Shown here: positions 46,587 through 54,691 of the stretch, piece after piece
Layout of the letters: each line of letters starts with the position of its first letter
Numbering within the stretch: position 1 is the first letter of the stretch
Source of the DNA: Pleomorphomonas sp. JP5
GTDB lineage: Bacteria; Pseudomonadota; Alphaproteobacteria; Rhizobiales; Pleomorphomonadaceae
Direction of reading: 5' to 3'
Assembly (NCBI RefSeq): GCF_023721815.1
Contig: NZ_JAMDLI010000004.1
Location: 62,001-126,000, forward strand
DNA length: 64,000 nt
Position numbers and translations under genes: made by a program
The notes under the pieces: generated by a model
Databases searched by the model: none
Told to the model about the DNA's origin: nothing
The model's input: the letters and a program-made list of their open reading frames with translations, nothing else

Positions 46587-47636
46587 ATGTACGAAACGGC
46601 CGGAGAATCGCCCTGGTGGTCGGTCGAACGGCATCTTGCCCGTCGTCCGTTCCTTGCCGCGCGCGGCAAGATCAAGCGCGCCATCCGCTCCTGGTTCGAG
46701 GACGCCGGCTTCACCGAGGTCGAATGTCCGGCCCTGCAGGTCTCGCCCGGCAACGAAGCGCACCTGCACGCCTTCGCCACCGAAAAGGTCGGTCTCGACG
46801 GCGGCCGGGCGCCCCGCTACCTCCACACCTCGCCCGAGTTCACCGCCAAGAAGCTGCTGGCGGCCGGCGAGACGCGCATCTTCGATTTCGCCCGCGTCTT
46901 CCGCAACCGCGAGAAAGGCGCGCTGCATTCGTCCGAGTTCACGCTGCTCGAATGGTACCGGGCGAACGAGCCCTACGAACAGCTGATGGACGACGCCGTG
47001 ACGCTGATGCGGCTTTCCGCCGAAACGCTCGGCCGCGACCGGTTCGTCTGGCGCGGACGCACGGCCGATCCCTTCGCCGAGCCCGAAAGGCTCACCGTCG
47101 CCGAGGCCTTCGAGCGCCATGCCGGCATCGATCTTCTCGCAACGCTCACCGACGATCCTGGCGCGCCCGACCGCGACGGCCTCGCGCGACAGGCGGAAGC
47201 GCGCGGCTATCGCGTGGTCGCCGACGACAGCTGGACCGACATCTACTCGCGCATCCTCGTCGAGAGCATCGAGCCGAACCTCGGCTTCGAGCGGCCGACC
47301 ATCTTCTACGAGTATCCCGCCTGCGAGGCCGCCCTCTCCCGCCCCGTTGCCCGCGACCCGCGCCTTGCCGAGCGCTTCGAGCTCTATGCCTGCGGCGTCG
47401 AGCTCGCCAACGCCTTCGGCGAGCTGACCGACCCGACCGAGCAGCGCCGGCGCTTCGAGGAGGAGATGGACATCAAGGCGCGCATCTACGGCGAGCGCTA
47501 TCCGATCGACGAGGAGTTCCTCGCCGCCCTCGCCCACATGCCCGAGGCCTCCGGCATCGCGTTGGGCTTCGAGCGCCTCGTCGTGCTGGCGAGCGGCGCC
47601 CGCTCCATCGAGGACGTCGTCTGGGCGCCGGTCTAG
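46587..47636 (+). CDS. epmA: EF-P lysyl-transferase EpmA (GenX/PoxA)
   Basis: Class II lysyl-tRNA-synthetase-like protein without the tRNA anticodon domain. It activates (R)-beta-lysine and attaches it to Lys34 of EF-P. 349 residues with motif 2 [25 protein letters not shown] near 93-117 and motif 3 [15 protein letters not shown] near 325-339. GAGG site before the ATG at 46587. Divergent from efp. EpmB, the aminomutase that makes beta-lysine, is not in this window. Confidence 0.93.
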   Translation: MYETAGESPWWSVERHLARRPFLAARGKIKRAIRSWFEDAGFTEVECPALQVSPGNEAHLHAFATEKVGLDGGRAPRYLHTSPEFTAKKLLAAGETRIFDFARVFRNREKGALHSSEFTLLEWYRANEPYEQLMDDAVTLMRLSAETLGRDRFVWRGRTADPFAEPERLTVAEAFERHAGIDLLATLTDDPGAPDRDGLARQAEARGYRVVADDSWTDIYSRILVESIEPNLGFERPTIFYEYPACEAALSRPVARDPRLAERFELYACGVELANAFGELTDPTEQRRRFEEEMDIKARIYGERYPIDEEFLAALAHMPEASGIALGFERLVVLASGARSIEDVVWAPV

Positions 47637-47640
47637 CCTA

Positions 47641-48021
47641 TCAGGCGGTAATTTCCACGCGCGTGCCGTCGGGCGCGGCGATCACCGCCTCGTAGAAGCC
47701 GTCTCCGGTCCAACGCGGCCCGGAGACGAGGCATCCATCCGCATTGCAGCGGGCGGCCAGCGCATCGACGGTGGCCGCGCTGCCCAACGTGACGGCGACG
47801 TGGTCCCATCCGGTGCGCTCGACCTCCGCGGTCGGCTCGACCCATGGCCCGGCCATCAGTTCGACGGCGCCGCCATCAGGCAGCCGCGCGAAGCGAGACC
47901 GGAAGCCCGGCCGGTTGCGGCTCTCGTAAACTTCGCCGACTTCGGCATCGAAGTAGCGCTTCCAGAAGGCGGCGGCGGCATCGAGGTCGAGAGTCCACAG
48001 GGCGACATGGGCAAGGCGCAT
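47641..48021 (-). CDS. VOC-family (glyoxalase-like) protein
   Basis: 126 residues with two beta-alpha-beta units (LAHVALWTLDLDAAAAFWKRYFDAEVGE; WDHVAVTLGSAATVDALAARC) and a C-terminal Glu in GTRVEITA that may bind a metal. AAGGAAA ribosome site. It follows the MFS gene by 11 nt and probably shares its transcript. Convergent with epmA, with a gap of only 4 nt. Substrate unknown. Confidence 0.8.
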   Translation of the reverse strand: MRLAHVALWTLDLDAAAAFWKRYFDAEVGEVYESRNRPGFRSRFARLPDGGAVELMAGPWVEPTAEVERTGWDHVAVTLGSAATVDALAARCNADGCLVSGPRWTGDGFYEAVIAAPDGTRVEITA

Positions 48022-48032
48022 GGGCGTTTCCT

Positions 48033-49172
48033 TCAGTGCTTCGATCCGGCCACGCGACCGGCGGTCAGCGTGACCAGCAACATCAACCCCGTCAGCATCC
48101 ATAGCGAAGCAGGAAGACTCGTCAGCTTGGCGACGAAGCCGATGCCCGCCGGTCCCAGCAGCACGCCGGCGTAACCGGCCGTGGTGACGGCGGCGACGGC
48201 GAGCCCGGCCGGCATCACCGACTGGTTGCCGGCCCGGCGGAACAGGATCGGCACGATGTTGGCGAGCCCGATGCCCACCAGCAGGAAGCCGACCATGGCG
48301 AGCGCGGCGAACGGCGCCAGCAGCACCACCGCGAAACCGGTAATGCCGATCACGCTGCCCCAAAGCAACGTCGCCCGGTCTCCGACCCGGCCGACCACCG
48401 CGTCGCCGGCAAGCCGCATCACCGTCATGGCGATGGAAAACACCATGTAGCCCATGCCGCCCTGCTCCGCCTCCACCAGCCCGGCGCCGGTCAGGTAGAG
48501 CGCGCCCCAGTCGAGCACCGCCCCTTCCACCAGGAAGACGATGGCGGTGAGTATGGCGAGCAGCAGCACGAAGCCGCGCGGCACCGCGAACAGCGGACCA
48601 CCGTCGGCCCTCGCGGCCGTCAGGAGGCGCGGCGCGATGACCAGCGTCGCCACCAGCATCAGGGCGGCGGCGACCAGCATGGTCGGCAACGGCCCGAGCT
48701 GCACCGACAACAGGAAGATGGCGAACATCGAGCCGATGAAGCCGCCGACGCTGTAGAGACCGTGGAAGCCCGACATCAGCGGCCTTTTGGCCGCCTTCTC
48801 CACCTCGACGGCGTGGATGTTCATGGCCACGTCGAGCGAGCCGAGCGAGCCGCCGAACAGGAATAGCGTCAGGCCGAGCGTCAGCGGCGTCGGCACCACC
48901 GCCAGAAGCGGCAGGAACACCGCCATGCCCACGGCGCCGCCGAGGATGATCGGCTTGCTGCCATAGCGGGCGCTGAGCATGCCCGTCATCAGCATGGCAA
49001 CCACCGAGCCTATGCCGAGACAGAGCAGAAGAAGCCCCAGCACGCCGTCATCGACGGCGAGCCGGGCCTTGGCATAGGGAATGAGCGGCGCCCAGCAGGC
49101 CACGCCGAAGCCGGCCACCAGAAAGGCGATACGCGTTGCAAGCCGGGTCGCCGGCCGATCTGCGGATATCAT
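48033..49172 (-). CDS. MFS transporter
   Basis: 379 residues, 12 predicted membrane helices, with the loop motif SARYGSKPIILGG near 68-80 (compare MFS motif A) and a FLFGGSLGSLDVAMNIHAVEVE segment typical of the YbjJ/FucP-like branch. Transport direction and substrate cannot be told. Next to a DeoR regulator on the same strand (72 nt upstream), which suggests a sugar-related compound. Confidence 0.8.
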   Translation of the reverse strand: MISADRPATRLATRIAFLVAGFGVACWAPLIPYAKARLAVDDGVLGLLLLCLGIGSVVAMLMTGMLSARYGSKPIILGGAVGMAVFLPLLAVVPTPLTLGLTLFLFGGSLGSLDVAMNIHAVEVEKAAKRPLMSGFHGLYSVGGFIGSMFAIFLLSVQLGPLPTMLVAAALMLVATLVIAPRLLTAARADGGPLFAVPRGFVLLLAILTAIVFLVEGAVLDWGALYLTGAGLVEAEQGGMGYMVFSIAMTVMRLAGDAVVGRVGDRATLLWGSVIGITGFAVVLLAPFAALAMVGFLLVGIGLANIVPILFRRAGNQSVMPAGLAVAAVTTAGYAGVLLGPAGIGFVAKLTSLPASLWMLTGLMLLVTLTAGRVAGSKH

Positions 49173-49244
49173 GTTGGCTCCCTAGGCATTCGCCCGATGA
49201 TCCGTGAGATGTCCCGGATCAGGCGGATGCACGAAAAACTGGAC

Positions 49245-50015
49245 TCATGAAGGATCGCCGGCCGAGACAACCTCGACCCCGGCTTTCCTGAGGTCGGCGA
49301 CAAGCGCCTCGGGGGCGTCCTGTTCGACGACAAGCTGCGAAAAGGCACGCACCGGCCCGATCCGGTAAGGCGCGCGCGCCTCGAACTTGTCCGAGGTGAC
49401 CAGCGCGACCCTCCGCCGGCTCGTCGCCATCACCGCGCGCTTGAAGATGGCGTCGGCGTGATTGAGGGCGACGACGCCCTGCTCCGCCGAGACGCCGCAG
49501 ACGCCGACAAAGGACAGGTCGATGGCAAGGCGCGTCACCGCCTCGACGGCGACGGCATCGACCGCCCCACCGATGGTGGCATCCACCGCCCCACCGATCA
49601 TCAGGAGATCGAGGTCCTGCCGCCCCATCACGGCGGCGGCGACATCCACCGAGTTGGTAGCCACCGTCAACCCGAAGTCCTCCGGCAGGGCATCGACCAG
49701 GGCGACATGGGTGCTGCCGGCATCAAGAAAGACAAGATCGCCCCGTCCGACCAGGGCGGCCGCGCGCGCCGCCAGCGCCCGCTTGGCCTCGACCCCTTCG
49801 CCAAGCCGCGCCGACAGTGGCCTGACGGCCAGCGGCAACGCGCCACCATAGACGCGCCGGCACAGCCCTTCGGCGGCCAGCGCCCTCAGATCGCGCCGGA
49901 TGGCATCCTCGGACACGCCGAACTCGGCGGCCAATTGCACGGACGCCACCGACTGCCCCTCGGCGAGGCGGGCAGCGATCAGATCGCGACGTGCAAGCGG
50001 AAACTCATCAGTCAT
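49245..50015 (-). CDS. DeoR-family transcriptional regulator
   Basis: 256 residues: N-terminal DeoR helix-turn-helix (VASVQLAAEFGVSEDAIRRDLRALAAEGLCRRVYGGAL near 22-59) and a sugar-phosphate-sensing C-terminal domain (IGRGDLVFLDAGSTHVALVDALP-like; VATNSVDVAAAVMG; VGVCGVSAEQGVV). Start at the ATG 50015. The upstream spacer contains TTGTT repeats on the gene's strand (50025-50065), possible operator half-sites. Probably controls the downstream MFS-VOC genes. Confidence 0.87.
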   Translation of the reverse strand: MTDEFPLARRDLIAARLAEGQSVASVQLAAEFGVSEDAIRRDLRALAAEGLCRRVYGGALPLAVRPLSARLGEGVEAKRALAARAAALVGRGDLVFLDAGSTHVALVDALPEDFGLTVATNSVDVAAAVMGRQDLDLLMIGGAVDATIGGAVDAVAVEAVTRLAIDLSFVGVCGVSAEQGVVALNHADAIFKRAVMATSRRRVALVTSDKFEARAPYRIGPVRAFSQLVVEQDAPEALVADLRKAGVEVVSAGDPS

Positions 50016-50163
50016 GCTGGCCTTGTATCGTGCACAAACAAGAACAACAACACGCATAAACAAGTATGAACCGATTTTATGAATCGGTACATACGCAAAC
50101 GAGGGTCCCATCCGCCTAGAATCAGGCGACATCGCGCGCGGAAAGATGAGCTTGCCGGCGCAC

Positions 50164-50814
50164 CTATGCCGTCACACACTCGGCTGGCAGCTTGACCGTC
50201 CGGATATAGGCGTTGCACATCAGAACGAGGTGCCGCAGCACGGCATCGGCTTCCTCAATAGGAAGATTGCGCTCGAACACGCTGCGAACCGTACCGAAGA
50301 TGCTGGTAAGCAGCGTCAGCACCACGGTTGGCAGATCGGCGAAATCGGCGTCGGACGCGCTGGCGAGCATGGTGCTAGTCGCGGCATCGACGCGGCGGGC
50401 GAAGGCCTCGATCAGCGGCTCGTTGTCGAGTTCGACCACCGACTTGTAGAGCGCCCGAGTCACCTCGGCCCGCTCCGTCTTGACCTGCCAATAGGCCGTC
50501 ACCAGCGCCTCGACCATCGCCGCGACCTCGGCGCCCTGCTGCGCTCGGCAGGCGTCCTCCACCCTCTCGGCAACGATGTCGAGGTAGCGCTCGTTGAGCG
50601 CATAGAACAGCGCCTGCTTGTGCGGGAAGTACTGGTACATGGTGCCGACGGAGACGCCGGTGCGCTCGGCCACCCGTGTCGTCGTCAGGCGTCGGGGCCC
50701 GTCACTGACCAAAACCTGAATGGTCGCCTCGAAGATGGCGTCGAGCGTCACCGCCGCGCGGGCCTGACGCGGCCTTTTCCGGGGCGACAGATGGGGCGGC
50801 GGATTGGTCGGCAA
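50164..50814 (-). CDS. TetR-family transcriptional regulator
   Basis: 216 residues with the TetR helix-turn-helix RLTTTRVAERTGVSVGTMYQYFPHKQALFYAL near 42-73 and a helical ligand domain. Divergent from the SDR gene with a 71-bp spacer, so it probably represses that reductase and itself. Ligand unknown. Confidence 0.87.
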   Translation of the reverse strand: MPTNPPPHLSPRKRPRQARAAVTLDAIFEATIQVLVSDGPRRLTTTRVAERTGVSVGTMYQYFPHKQALFYALNERYLDIVAERVEDACRAQQGAEVAAMVEALVTAYWQVKTERAEVTRALYKSVVELDNEPLIEAFARRVDAATSTMLASASDADFADLPTVVLTLLTSIFGTVRSVFERNLPIEEADAVLRHLVLMCNAYIRTVKLPAECVTA

Positions 50815-50885
50815 AAGCGAATCCCCAAACTGAACGATCCTTCATATTCTCAAGATAGCAAACCTGAGACCAGAAGGATGCAGTC

Positions 50886-51614
50886 ATGACCGATATGCGC
50901 ATTGCCCTCGTCACCGGCGCCAACAAGGGCATCGGGTTGGAGATCGCCCGCCAACTCGCCGAGGCCGGCGTCTCCGTCATCATCGGCACCCGCGATCCGC
51001 AGCGGGGACGGGCGGCGACCGACGACCTTGCCGCTCGGGGATGTGAGGTCGAGGCGATCAGGATCGACCTCGACGACGGCGACAGCATCCTGGCGGCAGC
51101 CGAAACCATCCGGGCCCGTCATGGCCGCCTCGACATTCTCGTCAACAATGCCGGCATCGTCGGTTCCGAAGACGGCCCACCGAGCTCGGCCTCGCCCGAG
51201 GCGGTGCGGCGGATCATGGCGACCAACTTCATCGGCACCCTGGCGGTGACGCAGGCCATGCTGCCTTTATTGCGCCGGTCGTCGGCGGGACGGATCGTCA
51301 ACCTGTCGAGTTCGCTCGGCTCGCTGGCCGTCAACGGCGACCCGACCTCGCCCTATTACTCCGCGCGCCTCATCGGCTACAACGCTTCGAAAGCGGCTCT
51401 CAACATGCTCACAGTCCAGCTCGCCGAGGAACTGCGCGACACGGCCATCGTCGTCAACTCGGTTAGCCCCGGTTACGTCAGGACCGACCTCACCGGCCAA
51501 ACCGGCTTCATGACGCCCGAGGAAGGCGCGAGATTGCCGGTCAGATATGCATTGCTCGGCAAGGACGCCGTGTCCGGCCGCTTCTTGGAGCCCGACGGAG
51601 AAACGCCTTGGTAG
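50886..51614 (+). CDS. Short-chain dehydrogenase/reductase
   Basis: Classical SDR, 242 residues: cofactor motif TGANKGIG near 10-17, NNAG near 89-92, active-site Ser in LSSSLGS and Tyr/Lys in YNASK near 160-164. It resembles carbonyl reductases in having an insertion before the catalytic Tyr. Arg residues after the cofactor loop (GTRDPQRG) suggest NADPH. Ends 16 nt before the convergent hemF. Confidence 0.87.
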   Translation: MTDMRIALVTGANKGIGLEIARQLAEAGVSVIIGTRDPQRGRAATDDLAARGCEVEAIRIDLDDGDSILAAAETIRARHGRLDILVNNAGIVGSEDGPPSSASPEAVRRIMATNFIGTLAVTQAMLPLLRRSSAGRIVNLSSSLGSLAVNGDPTSPYYSARLIGYNASKAALNMLTVQLAEELRDTAIVVNSVSPGYVRTDLTGQTGFMTPEEGARLPVRYALLGKDAVSGRFLEPDGETPW

Positions 51615-51630
51615 GCGCCAACCTCAGACA

Positions 51631-52548
51631 TCAGGGCCACTTGGCGAGCGGCGGCATGGACGACAGGATGCTGGCGACGTTGCCGCCGGTCTTCAGGCCG
51701 AACACGGTGCCGCGATCGTAGAGAAGGTTGAACTCGACGTAGCGGCCGCGCCGGACCAGCTGTTCCTCGCGCTCCGCCGCGGTCCAGGGCGTGCGCATGT
51801 TGGAGCGGACGAGGCGGGGGAAGATGTCGAGGAAGGCAAGGCCCAGGTCGCGGGTGAAGGCGAAATCGGCCGCCCAGCCGGCGTCCGAATGCAGGTAGTC
51901 GTAGAAGATGCCGCCAACGCCGCGCGCCTCGCCGCGATGCTTGAGGTAGAAATACTCGTCGCACCATGCCTTGTAGTCGGCATAGTCGATATGCTGGTGC
52001 GCGGCGCAAGCCGACCGCATCGCCGAGTGAAAGGCGATGGTATCGGGGTCCTCCTGGGCGCGGCGGGCGTCAAGGGTCGGCGTCAGGTCGGCGCCGCCGC
52101 CGAACCACTGGCGGGTCGTCACCACCATGCGCGTGTTCATGTGAACGGCCGGCACGTGCGGGTTCTGCATGTGGGCGATCAGCGAAATGCCGCTGGCCCA
52201 GAAGCGCGGATCTTCCTCGGCGCCCGGCATCTGCGCCCGGAACTCGGGCGCGAACTCGCCATGCACGGTCGAGACGTGCACGCCCACCTTCTCGAACACG
52301 GCGCCGCGCATCATGCTCATGGCGCCACCGCCACCGGGGGCGCCACTGTGGTCGGTGCGCTGCCAGGGCGTCCGCACGAAGCGGCCGGGCTCCATGCCCG
52401 CAGCCGGAGCGCCCTCGTCCTCGATCTCCTCGAAGACCGCGCAGATGCGGTCGCGAAGATCGGCGAACCAGTCGGTGGCAAGCGCCTTCTTGCCCTCGAT
52501 GTCGGGCGGCAGCTCGGTCGAAGCGAGAGAGGCGGCGCTGGTCGGCAT
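51631..52548 (-). CDS. hemF: Oxygen-dependent coproporphyrinogen III oxidase HemF
   Basis: Converts coproporphyrinogen III to protoporphyrinogen IX with O2 in haem synthesis. 305 residues with [34 protein letters not shown] and [21 protein letters not shown] chose the ATG at 52548, with GGAG 8-9 nt upstream; an open frame up to 52851 overlaps other genes and is not conserved-looking. Confidence 0.95.
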   Translation of the reverse strand: MPTSAASLASTELPPDIEGKKALATDWFADLRDRICAVFEEIEDEGAPAAGMEPGRFVRTPWQRTDHSGAPGGGGAMSMMRGAVFEKVGVHVSTVHGEFAPEFRAQMPGAEEDPRFWASGISLIAHMQNPHVPAVHMNTRMVVTTRQWFGGGADLTPTLDARRAQEDPDTIAFHSAMRSACAAHQHIDYADYKAWCDEYFYLKHRGEARGVGGIFYDYLHSDAGWAADFAFTRDLGLAFLDIFPRLVRSNMRTPWTAAEREEQLVRRGRYVEFNLLYDRGTVFGLKTGGNVASILSSMPPLAKWP

Positions 52549-52655
52549 GAACGAACTCCGGATTTTGACGGAGCGTGATTTAGGCGCTTTCACCCGTTCT
52601 TGCCAAGCGCAGATGCGAAACGACGGCTTCGCCGCCGCCTCCCGCCGTTCACTTA

Positions 52656-53069
52656 TCAGCGATAATAGGGCGACACGCAGATCCGACGCGGGCCGTGATA
52701 GGGCTGGAAGGTGTTGGTCCGGGGATCGTAGGAGCGATAGCGCCCCTGGCACCAGCGCACGTGGTTCACCGGCATCGACGGGCCGAGCCTCGGCCGGGCG
52801 ATGCCGCCGATGATCGCCGAGCCCAGGCCAAAAGCGGCCAGCGGATACCACCAGCCATCGCTATGGCGGCGATAGCCCGGGCGGTGGTGACGATAGCCGC
52901 GATGACCATGCCAATAGCCCGGGCGATCCCAGTGCCGCCGGTCGCGATACTGGACCGTCTCGATGGGGGCCGAATAGCCACCGATGAAGATCGACGTCGC
53001 CCCGGCGGGGACGACGGACGTGACCGCAATGACGGCGGAAAGAATGGTCGCGGTAACGGCCTTGATCAT
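52656..53069 (-). CDS. BA14K-family exported protein
   Basis: 137 residues: signal peptide ([24 protein letters not shown]), a Tyr/His/Arg-rich middle ([15 protein letters not shown]), a glycine-rich hydrophobic stretch, and the BA14K signature [16 protein letters not shown]...RRIC near 104-132 with its two cysteines. BA14K is a Brucella immunoreactive protein reported to have lectin-like properties; the family is common in Rhizobiales. AGGAGG site 9 nt before the ATG at 53069. Confidence 0.85.
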   Translation of the reverse strand: MIKAVTATILSAVIAVTSVVPAGATSIFIGGYSAPIETVQYRDRRHWDRPGYWHGHRGYRHHRPGYRRHSDGWWYPLAAFGLGSAIIGGIARPRLGPSMPVNHVRWCQGRYRSYDPRTNTFQPYHGPRRICVSPYYR

Positions 53070-53142
53070 GATGGAAGCCTCCTGACTGAATATACCGCAT
53101 AAACGCGGCACGCCCGAAGGGGTTCCGGCCCGTCAGCCTCGG

Positions 53143-53796
53143 CTATTCGTCGTACTCGTATTGGGCGATGGTCCAGGGCTCGGCCCGACCGGCCTCGGCC
53201 CACTCGGCATAGGCCGGCAACGTCCGGATCGCCTCAATGTAGGCCGCGATTTCCGCATCGACCGGCCAGGAGTAGGTGATGAAGCGGCTGACCACTGGCG
53301 CGTACATGGCGTCCGCCGCCGAGAACGCGCCGTAAAGGAACGGTCCGCTCCGGCCGAAGCGCTGCCGCGCCTCCTTCCAGAGGGCAAAGATGCGCTTGGC
53401 ATCCTCCAGCGCCGATCCGTCGCCGCGCACCTTCCAGGGATAGGTCCGCCGCCAGTTGGAGCAATAATCGCGCCTGAGGTTCTGGAAGCCGGCATGCATC
53501 TCGGCCGCCGCCGACCGAGCATGGGCCCGCGCCGCCGCGTCGGCCGGCCAGATGCCGCGATCGGGAAACTTTTCGGCCACATACTCGATGATGGCGAGGC
53601 TTTCCCAGACGGTGACGTCGCCATCCATGAGGCAGGGAACCTTGCCGGACGGCGACAGCTTCAGGATCGCCTCCTTCCAGCCGTCGACATAAAGCGGCTG
53701 CACGATCTCCTCGAAGGGAATGCCGAAATGCCTGAGAACCAGCCAGGCCCGGTGCGACCAGGACGAATACCCCTTGTTGGCGATGAGCAGCTTCAT
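53143..53796 (-). CDS. Glutathione S-transferase family protein
   Basis: 217 residues with a thioredoxin-fold N-terminal domain (SWSHRAWLVLRHFGIPFEE, SGKVPCLMDGDVTVWESLAIIEYV) and an all-helical C-terminal domain. The Ser-Ser/Trp-Ser pair near 10-13 is the likely glutathione-activating site. Start at the ATG 53796, where the fold begins. Substrate unknown. Confidence 0.88.
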   Translation of the reverse strand: MKLLIANKGYSSWSHRAWLVLRHFGIPFEEIVQPLYVDGWKEAILKLSPSGKVPCLMDGDVTVWESLAIIEYVAEKFPDRGIWPADAAARAHARSAAAEMHAGFQNLRRDYCSNWRRTYPWKVRGDGSALEDAKRIFALWKEARQRFGRSGPFLYGAFSAADAMYAPVVSRFITYSWPVDAEIAAYIEAIRTLPAYAEWAEAGRAEPWTIAQYEYDE

Positions 53797-53881
53797 GTCG
53801 TCTCTCCGAAATCCGATAGGCGGAAGTTCCGACAAAGCCGCGCCACCGTCCAACGCATTTCGATGATGCCGACGATCACTC

Positions 53882-54349
53882 TCACTGAAGCATCGGGAAA
53901 CCGGCGGTCTGCCGCAGCGCTTCACCCATGATCATGGCGGCCGACAGCGCCATGTTGATCGACCGGGCGTCCGGTCGCATGGGAATGACCACCCGTCCGT
54001 CGGCCCGCTCGTGCACCGACTCGGGAACGCCCGCCGACTCCCGCCCCATCAGCACGATGTCGCCATCGCGAAAGGCGAAGTCGGCATAGGGAACCGATCC
54101 CTTGGTGGTCGCCAGCACCAGGCGCCGCCCCTCCGCCGTTGCGAAGGCCTCGAAGTCCGTCCAGCCGACGTGCCGGACCACCGTCGCCAGCTCGATGTAG
54201 TCCATGCCGGCCCGCTTGAGGTGGCGGTCCGACATGTCGAAGCCCGCCGGGCCGATGACGTGCAGCGTCGTGCCGAGGCAGGCGGCGAGCCGGATCAGGG
54301 TTCCCGTGTTCTGGGCGATGTCCGGCTGATAGAGAGCGAGGTCAATCAT
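53882..54349 (-). CDS. trmL: tRNA (cytidine(34)-2'-O)-methyltransferase TrmL
   Basis: SPOUT methyltransferase that modifies the wobble base of leucine tRNAs. 155 residues: ALYQPDIAQNTGTLIRLAAC, LMGRESAGVPESV and the knot IPMRPDARSINMALSAAM. Start at the ATG 54349, the usual N-terminus (MIDLALYQPDI). Confidence 0.93.
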   Translation of the reverse strand: MIDLALYQPDIAQNTGTLIRLAACLGTTLHVIGPAGFDMSDRHLKRAGMDYIELATVVRHVGWTDFEAFATAEGRRLVLATTKGSVPYADFAFRDGDIVLMGRESAGVPESVHERADGRVVIPMRPDARSINMALSAAMIMGEALRQTAGFPMLQ

Positions 54350-54444
54350 CAACGTTTCCGATGGATTTCGATCGATGGACATGATGGAGAGTGGCATTTC
54401 CGCCACCCTTGTTGAATCGTCTTAGCGCGCCTGCGTGTGAACGG

Positions 54445-54578
54445 TTGCACTGAAAACGCCTTCTGCTACCGTTCGCCGGCTCCAGTCACAAGGAGAGCGT
54501 CGAATGGTGGCTCCTAACTCGTAATCTGACCCGGTCGCGCCGACTTTTTTTCCGGCCCGAACCCTTTTGGTCAGTTTT
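54445..54578 (+). promoter_or_regulatory. Possible leader peptide and attenuator before the ABC exporter
   Basis: Candidate promoter TTGCAC (54445-54450) and TACCGT (54467-54472); then AAGGAG (54490-54495) 8 nt before ATG-GTG-GCT-CCT-AAC-TCG-TAA (54504-54524), a six-residue frame. Just after it come two alternative stems: GTCG/CGAC (54534-54544) followed by T7, and CTGACC (54526-54531) pairing GGTCAG (54569-54574) followed by TTTT. Arrangement seen directly; regulatory role is inference. The rest of 54350-54691 holds no gene I can support. Confidence 0.35.
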
Positions 54579-54691
54579 AGACCGCGCTCGCGTGGCGTGC
54601 GCCGTCTCGAACCCATTCGCTCCTATTTCAACCTCCAGCTTTCAGCCGCGGCCATCCGGTCGCCGGCTCACCGCCTTCATTCGGTGCTGTC

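Noticed and set aside
50815-50885. TetR operator in the TetR-SDR spacer
   Set aside because: Only weak inverted matches (TGAA...TTCA, CCTTC...GAAGG) were visible; not strong enough to list as a site.
54496-54540. CTCGTAATCTGA stretch resembling a tRNA anticodon arm
   Set aside because: No acceptor, D or T arms could be folded around it, and the TTCGA box is missing at the right distance.
54422-54616. 64-codon basic frame on the minus strand between trmL and the ABC exporter
   Set aside because: No ribosome site or conserved look, and it covers the candidate leader region; probably chance.
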